Notes under the pieces: model-generated
Database searches by the model: none
What the model was told of the DNA's origin: nothing
The model's input: the letters and a program-made list of their open reading frames with translations, nothing else
Shown here: positions 4,338 to 7,378 of the stretch, one piece after another
Numbering within the stretch: the first letter of the stretch is position 1
Layout of the letters: each line of letters opens with the position of its first letter
Position numbers and translations under genes: made by a program
Source of the DNA: a bacterium
GTDB lineage: Bacteria > Electryoneota > Electryoneia > Electryoneales > Electryoneaceae
DNA length: 7,378 nt
Direction: 5' to 3'
Assembly: GCA_014729955.1 (NCBI GenBank)
Contig: WJJA01000116.1
Coordinates: 1-7,378, forward strand

Positions 4338-5762
4338 CTACAGGTCTCTCTCGACCGCATCCATGAAGAATCGCACCCAGCGGTGCACGTTGTTGGTGCT
4401 GATCTTACGGCGCAGTCGCTTCATCCTTGAGCGCCGTTCCTCCTCCGACATGGACAGCGCCTGATGCAGGGCGTCCGCGGTTTTCTCCAGGTCGTAGGGA
4501 TTGACCATCACCGCGCCGTCCTTCAACTCCTCCGCCGATCCGGCGAATTCCGACAGTAGCAGGGTGCCGTCCAGCTTCGGATGGGACGCGCAGTATTCCT
4601 TCGCCACCAGGTTCATGCCGTCGCGAAGAGGGGTGACGAAGGCGACGTCGGCGGCACGATAATGCGCCAGCAGTTCTTCACGATCCAGTCGTTTGAAGAA
4701 GTAATGAATCGGCACCCACCCGGGCTGTGAGAAGCGGCCCAGGATCTTTCCGGTCATCTGGTCGAGACGTTCCTTCAAGCGCTGGTACTGTTCAACCTTG
4801 GTACGACTCGGCACCACGACCTGGATCAGGGTCACCTTCCCGATCCATTGCGGGTACTTCTCCAGCAGCCGTTCGTACGCCCGGAAGCGTTCGGGGATGC
4901 CCTTGGTGTAATCGAGACGATCCAGCCCGAGGATCAACTGGTTGCCGCGATAAAAGACTTTCACCATGCCGGATTCTTTGGATACCGATTTGCTGCGAGC
5001 GTGATTGTCGAACTCGCGGAAGTCGATTGAGATCGGGAAGTTGCCGGCGTGCACGGTCCGTTCATCGCACTCAATCAGTGTCATGCGTTTGTGATGTCGT
5101 ACCTTCGACTCACTGCACATCCAGCGGATCATGTCGCCGAAATTGCGACGGTCGCGCTCGGTCTGGAAGCCCAGCATGTCGTACTCGAGCAGGGCGCGCG
5201 CAATTTCACGACGCCAGGGCAAACGACGGAAGATGTCGCCGGAGGGAAAGGGGATATGCAAAAAGTACGCAATCGGTCGTGTCACCCCCATCTCTCGCAG
5301 GTATGTGCCTACCAGCATTAACTGGTAGTCATGGATCCAGACAAGGTGGTCCGGTTCGAGCTTGTCGGCAATCGCCTCGGCAAATTTGCGGTTCACGTCC
5401 TGGTAAGCGCGCCAGGTGTGACGGTGAAACTCCGCTGCCCCGAGGAAGTCATGAAACAGCGGCCACACGGTCTGGTTGGAAAAACCGCGATAGTAGAGAT
5501 CCACCTCTTCCTCGCTCATTTCCACCGCATGGAGGTTGAATGGTGAATCGTTGTTGAACTCATCAAGCAGGCCGGGCACCTCCGGTGCATTGGAACCGGG
5601 CCAGCCGAGCCAGGCGCCGCCATGTCGTTCCAGGATGGGTTGCAGCGCGGTCACCAGGCCGCCCGCAGCCGGTTGAATGGTTGGATTCCCCTTATCGTCC
5701 TCATCCACCGCAATCGGCAAACGATTGGAAACAACGAACAAACGGTTTCTCTCAAGATCCAT
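4338..5762 (-). CDS. otsA: Alpha,alpha-trehalose-phosphate synthase (OtsA)
   Basis: This GT20 retaining glycosyltransferase joins glucose from UDP-glucose (or another NDP-glucose) to glucose 6-phosphate, giving trehalose 6-phosphate in the cytoplasm. The 474 residues start at the ATG at 5762, which has an AAGGA-type site upstream and overlaps otsB by 11 nt. The frame runs 70 codons further upstream, but that part is antisense-like sequence inside otsB. Hallmarks: VVSNRLP (10-16, Arg14 for the phosphate site), AAGGL (32-36), YY at 90-91, WPLFHD (100-105), WIHDYQLML (142-150, Asp145), FLHIPFPS (167-174), LDRLDYTKGIPERF (280-293, Arg282 and Lys287 for the nucleotide), PSR (318-320), and LRDGMNLVAKEY (379-390, Asp381 and Glu389). 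All match the positions that bind substrate in E. coli OtsA, and the length is normal, so it is probably active. It is last in the treT-otsB-otsA unit. Confidence 0.96.
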   Translation of the reverse strand: MDLERNRLFVVSNRLPIAVDEDDKGNPTIQPAAGGLVTALQPILERHGGAWLGWPGSNAPEVPGLLDEFNNDSPFNLHAVEMSEEEVDLYYRGFSNQTVWPLFHDFLGAAEFHRHTWRAYQDVNRKFAEAIADKLEPDHLVWIHDYQLMLVGTYLREMGVTRPIAYFLHIPFPSGDIFRRLPWRREIARALLEYDMLGFQTERDRRNFGDMIRWMCSESKVRHHKRMTLIECDERTVHAGNFPISIDFREFDNHARSKSVSKESGMVKVFYRGNQLILGLDRLDYTKGIPERFRAYERLLEKYPQWIGKVTLIQVVVPSRTKVEQYQRLKERLDQMTGKILGRFSQPGWVPIHYFFKRLDREELLAHYRAADVAFVTPLRDGMNLVAKEYCASHPKLDGTLLLSEFAGSAEELKDGAVMVNPYDLEKTADALHQALSMSEEERRSRMKRLRRKISTNNVHRWVRFFMDAVERDL

Positions 5763-6576
5763 CGTGTCGCGTCCTTTCCATCCAGCGGTCCAGCCACTGC
5801 AGCAGTTCATCCGGGGGGTGCAGCCACAGGTCCGCGGCGCTGTCGCGAAGTTCCGGGCGTACCAGCACGCAGGCACGGTGCGTGAATCGCGGCAGCTCAC
5901 GCAGAGCCTGGAACGCATCTTCATCTGTCTGGTCGTCACCCAGGTAGGCAACGACAGTCTCCGGCGGCGCATCGCTCAACAGCGTGCGCACCGCATCCCC
6001 CTTGTTGCGCCCCTGCGCTCGCAGTTCGATACCACCGTCAAAGGTGTGCAGTTCCAGCTCGGCCCCGGCGGTGAGAGGTCTCCAGATCTGCTCGATCATT
6101 TCTCGCCGTTGCCGGGCGTCTTCTTCGGGCAGTCCACGCCAGTGCACGGCCACGCTTGTCGGTTTGATCTCGAGAGCATCCTCGTCCGAACCGATTGCAG
6201 AGGTCGCTTGCAGCGCGGCGTCGGTCAGGTGTTCCCGTTCGGCGTTGCCCAGCGGGTAGGATTCGGTCACGCCGTTGGGCAGGAGTCGCTCCCAGCCGTG
6301 CGCGCCCCAATACTCGATCGGGCTCTCGGGCAAACCCAGCAGCGCCTGTACTTCCGCCGTCGGACGTCCGGAAATGATCACAACGCGGTTTCCCGGGGTG
6401 ACGGCGATCTCGTGCACTCGTTCACGAACACCCTCATACGGCACCGCTTCGTCACGCTTCTGCACAAACGGGGCGAGGGTGCCGTCATAGTCGAGCATCA
6501 GCAGTGCAGGCCGATCAGGATCGGCCGGAGCTTCCATGAAACTGTCGTAGTCAAAGTCGTGTCTGAGGATCTCCAT
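5752..6576 (-). CDS. otsB: Trehalose-6-phosphate phosphatase (OtsB)
   Basis: This HAD-superfamily phosphatase removes phosphate from trehalose 6-phosphate, completing the OtsAB route. The 274 residues are close to the usual length. All HAD motifs are present: DYDGTL (29-34, nucleophile Asp29 and general acid Asp31), SGR (69-71), Lys192 in GRNKGDAV, and GDDQTDED (213-220) for Mg2+. Family-specific stretches are GAHGWE (91-96), EIKPTSVAVHWR (136-147) and the FDGGIELR cap segment (179-186). The start ATG at 6576 has an excellent Shine-Dalgarno (GGGAGGT, 6592-6586, spacing 9) that begins directly after the treT stop. Its stop lies inside the start of otsA (11-nt overlap), so phosphatase and synthase are probably made together. 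Phosphatase before synthase also occurs in the E. coli otsBA operon. Confidence 0.96.
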   Translation of the reverse strand: MEILRHDFDYDSFMEAPADPDRPALLMLDYDGTLAPFVQKRDEAVPYEGVRERVHEIAVTPGNRVVIISGRPTAEVQALLGLPESPIEYWGAHGWERLLPNGVTESYPLGNAEREHLTDAALQATSAIGSDEDALEIKPTSVAVHWRGLPEEDARQRREMIEQIWRPLTAGAELELHTFDGGIELRAQGRNKGDAVRTLLSDAPPETVVAYLGDDQTDEDAFQALRELPRFTHRACVLVRPELRDSAADLWLHPPDELLQWLDRWMERTRHDGS

Positions 6577-6592
6577 CGCACACGCACCTCCC

Positions 6593-7378
6593 TCAGGACG
6601 CCATCAGGTGGTTGGACAATCCGCGCCGGAGGCCCACGATCAACGTAAGGTATTCACGCAGGTGCCGTGTCAGCAGAAAGTTGTCCTTCACGAAATAGTG
6701 CGCGGTCTCGCCGATCAACTTCAGCTTGTCCGGACGATGCAGCAGCTCGCGTACACGCAGCGCCGCGCCCTCCGGCGAATTGACGAGGAAGCCCGTGTTG
6801 TGGTTGTAAACCTGCAGTCGAATGCCGCCGACATTGCCGCCGATCACCGGTTTGCGTTTCCACATCGCCTCGGTGACCGTCAAACCGAAGCCCTCCTGCA
6901 CGGACTTCTGGAAGATCACCGCCGACGCGCGTTGCAGGGCGTTGATCGTACGGTGGGCATCTCCCGGCAGCAGCAGAATGTGAATCAGCGGATCGTCCCC
7001 GGCCGCCTCTCGTACCTCTTCCAGCACCGCCGCGCCTTCCGGATCATCGGAAGCTCCGCCGCCGGCCATCACGAGGCGCGCCTGGATGTTTTCACGAACC
7101 ATTTTGAAAGCTTCGATCACACCAAGCGGATCCTTGAAGCGGTCGAAGCGGGACACCTGGGTCAGGATGGGCAAATCGGTCGGGATCTCCAGACGTTCCA
7201 GCGTATTGCTGATTTCGTCCTCCGGCAGGTCGCAGTTCTTGTCGCTGAGCGGATCGATCGACGGTGCGATGATGAACTGCGGGTGCGGCAGAGACTTGGC
7301 GAACTCCGGCATCGAGAAGATGCTGGCGTCGTAGTGCTCCACCTTCGAGCGTACGAAGTTCCACACCTTGTTGTACGG
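6593..7378 (-). CDS. treT: Trehalose glycosyltransferring synthase (TreT), 5' end cut by window
   Basis: This GT4 (GT-B fold) enzyme makes trehalose in one step from NDP-glucose and free glucose. Only the last 261 residues are inside the window. The frame stays open to the right edge, so the N-terminal Rossmann half, roughly 150 residues, is missing. Visible family features in fragment numbering: ASIFSMPEF (about 18-26), APSIDPLSDKN (38-48), TQVSRFDRFKDP (73-84), ASDDPEG (109-115), and FQKSVQEGFGLTVTEAMWK (156-174) with the EX7E pair Glu162/Glu170 that binds the donor in retaining GT-B enzymes, then KPVIGGNVGGI (176-186). These closely resemble archaeal TreT. A GTG at 7366 is not the start, because family sequence continues upstream of it. 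The stop is 16 nt before the otsB ATG, so it is first of the three visible trehalose genes. The donor nucleotide cannot be read from this fragment. Confidence 0.9.
   Translation of the reverse strand, partial: PYNKVWNFVRSKVEHYDASIFSMPEFAKSLPHPQFIIAPSIDPLSDKNCDLPEDEISNTLERLEIPTDLPILTQVSRFDRFKDPLGVIEAFKMVRENIQARLVMAGGGASDDPEGAAVLEEVREAAGDDPLIHILLLPGDAHRTINALQRASAVIFQKSVQEGFGLTVTEAMWKRKPVIGGNVGGIRLQVYNHNTGFLVNSPEGAALRVRELLHRPDKLKLIGETAHYFVKDNFLLTRHLREYLTLIVGLRRGLSNHLMAS

Noticed and set aside
4727..5539. Plus-strand ORF of 270 codons inside otsA
   Set aside because: Antisense to the best conserved part of otsA, with low-complexity Arg/Ser/Gly-rich translation typical of a shadow frame.
5763..5972. 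70-codon upstream extension of otsA
   Set aside because: It lies wholly within otsB, is Arg- and Cys-rich without family similarity, and the ATG at 5762 gives a normal OtsA N-terminus (VVSNR).
5677..6648. Long plus-strand ORF of 323 codons
   Set aside because: It runs antisense through otsB and its junctions, both of which have strong family motifs. It shows no domain and is a frame shadow of GC-rich coding DNA.

Overview
This window looks like chromosomal DNA from a GC-rich, free-living Gram-negative bacterium. Two genes encode probable lipoproteins, one with an AgmX/PglI (TonB-C-like) domain. A third encodes a carotenoid hydratase-type membrane protein, and a trehalose operon fills the right third. 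This mix fits a pigmented, osmotically or desiccation stressed bacterium, possibly of the Rhodothermota/FCB group or a relative. That placement is inference, and the sequence alone does not settle the phylum.

Left part (1-1582): about 260 bases carry no convincing gene, only an AT-rich stretch with a 17-bp palindrome and perhaps the tail of an upstream gene. A minus-strand gene follows for a PflX-type radical SAM protein (263-1177). The divergent spacer of about 400 bp (1178-1582) holds a minus-strand promoter, a cluster of three similar half-sites arranged as overlapping inverted repeats, a strong hairpin that may belong to a three-way junction, and a plus-strand extended -10 promoter with a palindrome just upstream of it.

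Middle part (1583-4258, plus strand): an unrecognised lipoprotein gene and a 64-residue single-helix membrane protein gene lie 2 nt apart and end at a clear intrinsic terminator (2355-2380). A CruF/DUF422-type carotenoid gene begins only 15 nt after that terminator, which is odd because no room is left for a normal promoter. Next come an AgmX/PglI-domain lipoprotein gene and, overlapping it by 4 nt, a three-helix membrane protein gene.

Right part (4259-7378, minus strand): transcribed right to left are treT (5' end outside the window), otsB and otsA, with a 16-nt gap and then an 11-nt overlap. TreT makes trehalose directly from NDP-glucose and glucose. OtsA and OtsB make it through trehalose 6-phosphate. 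One transcript would therefore encode two independent routes to the same osmolyte. The plus-strand and minus-strand blocks converge on a 79-bp spacer that is mostly a degenerate seven-base tandem repeat, with no ordinary terminator visible.

No tRNA, rRNA, CRISPR array, insertion sequence or phage gene was seen.
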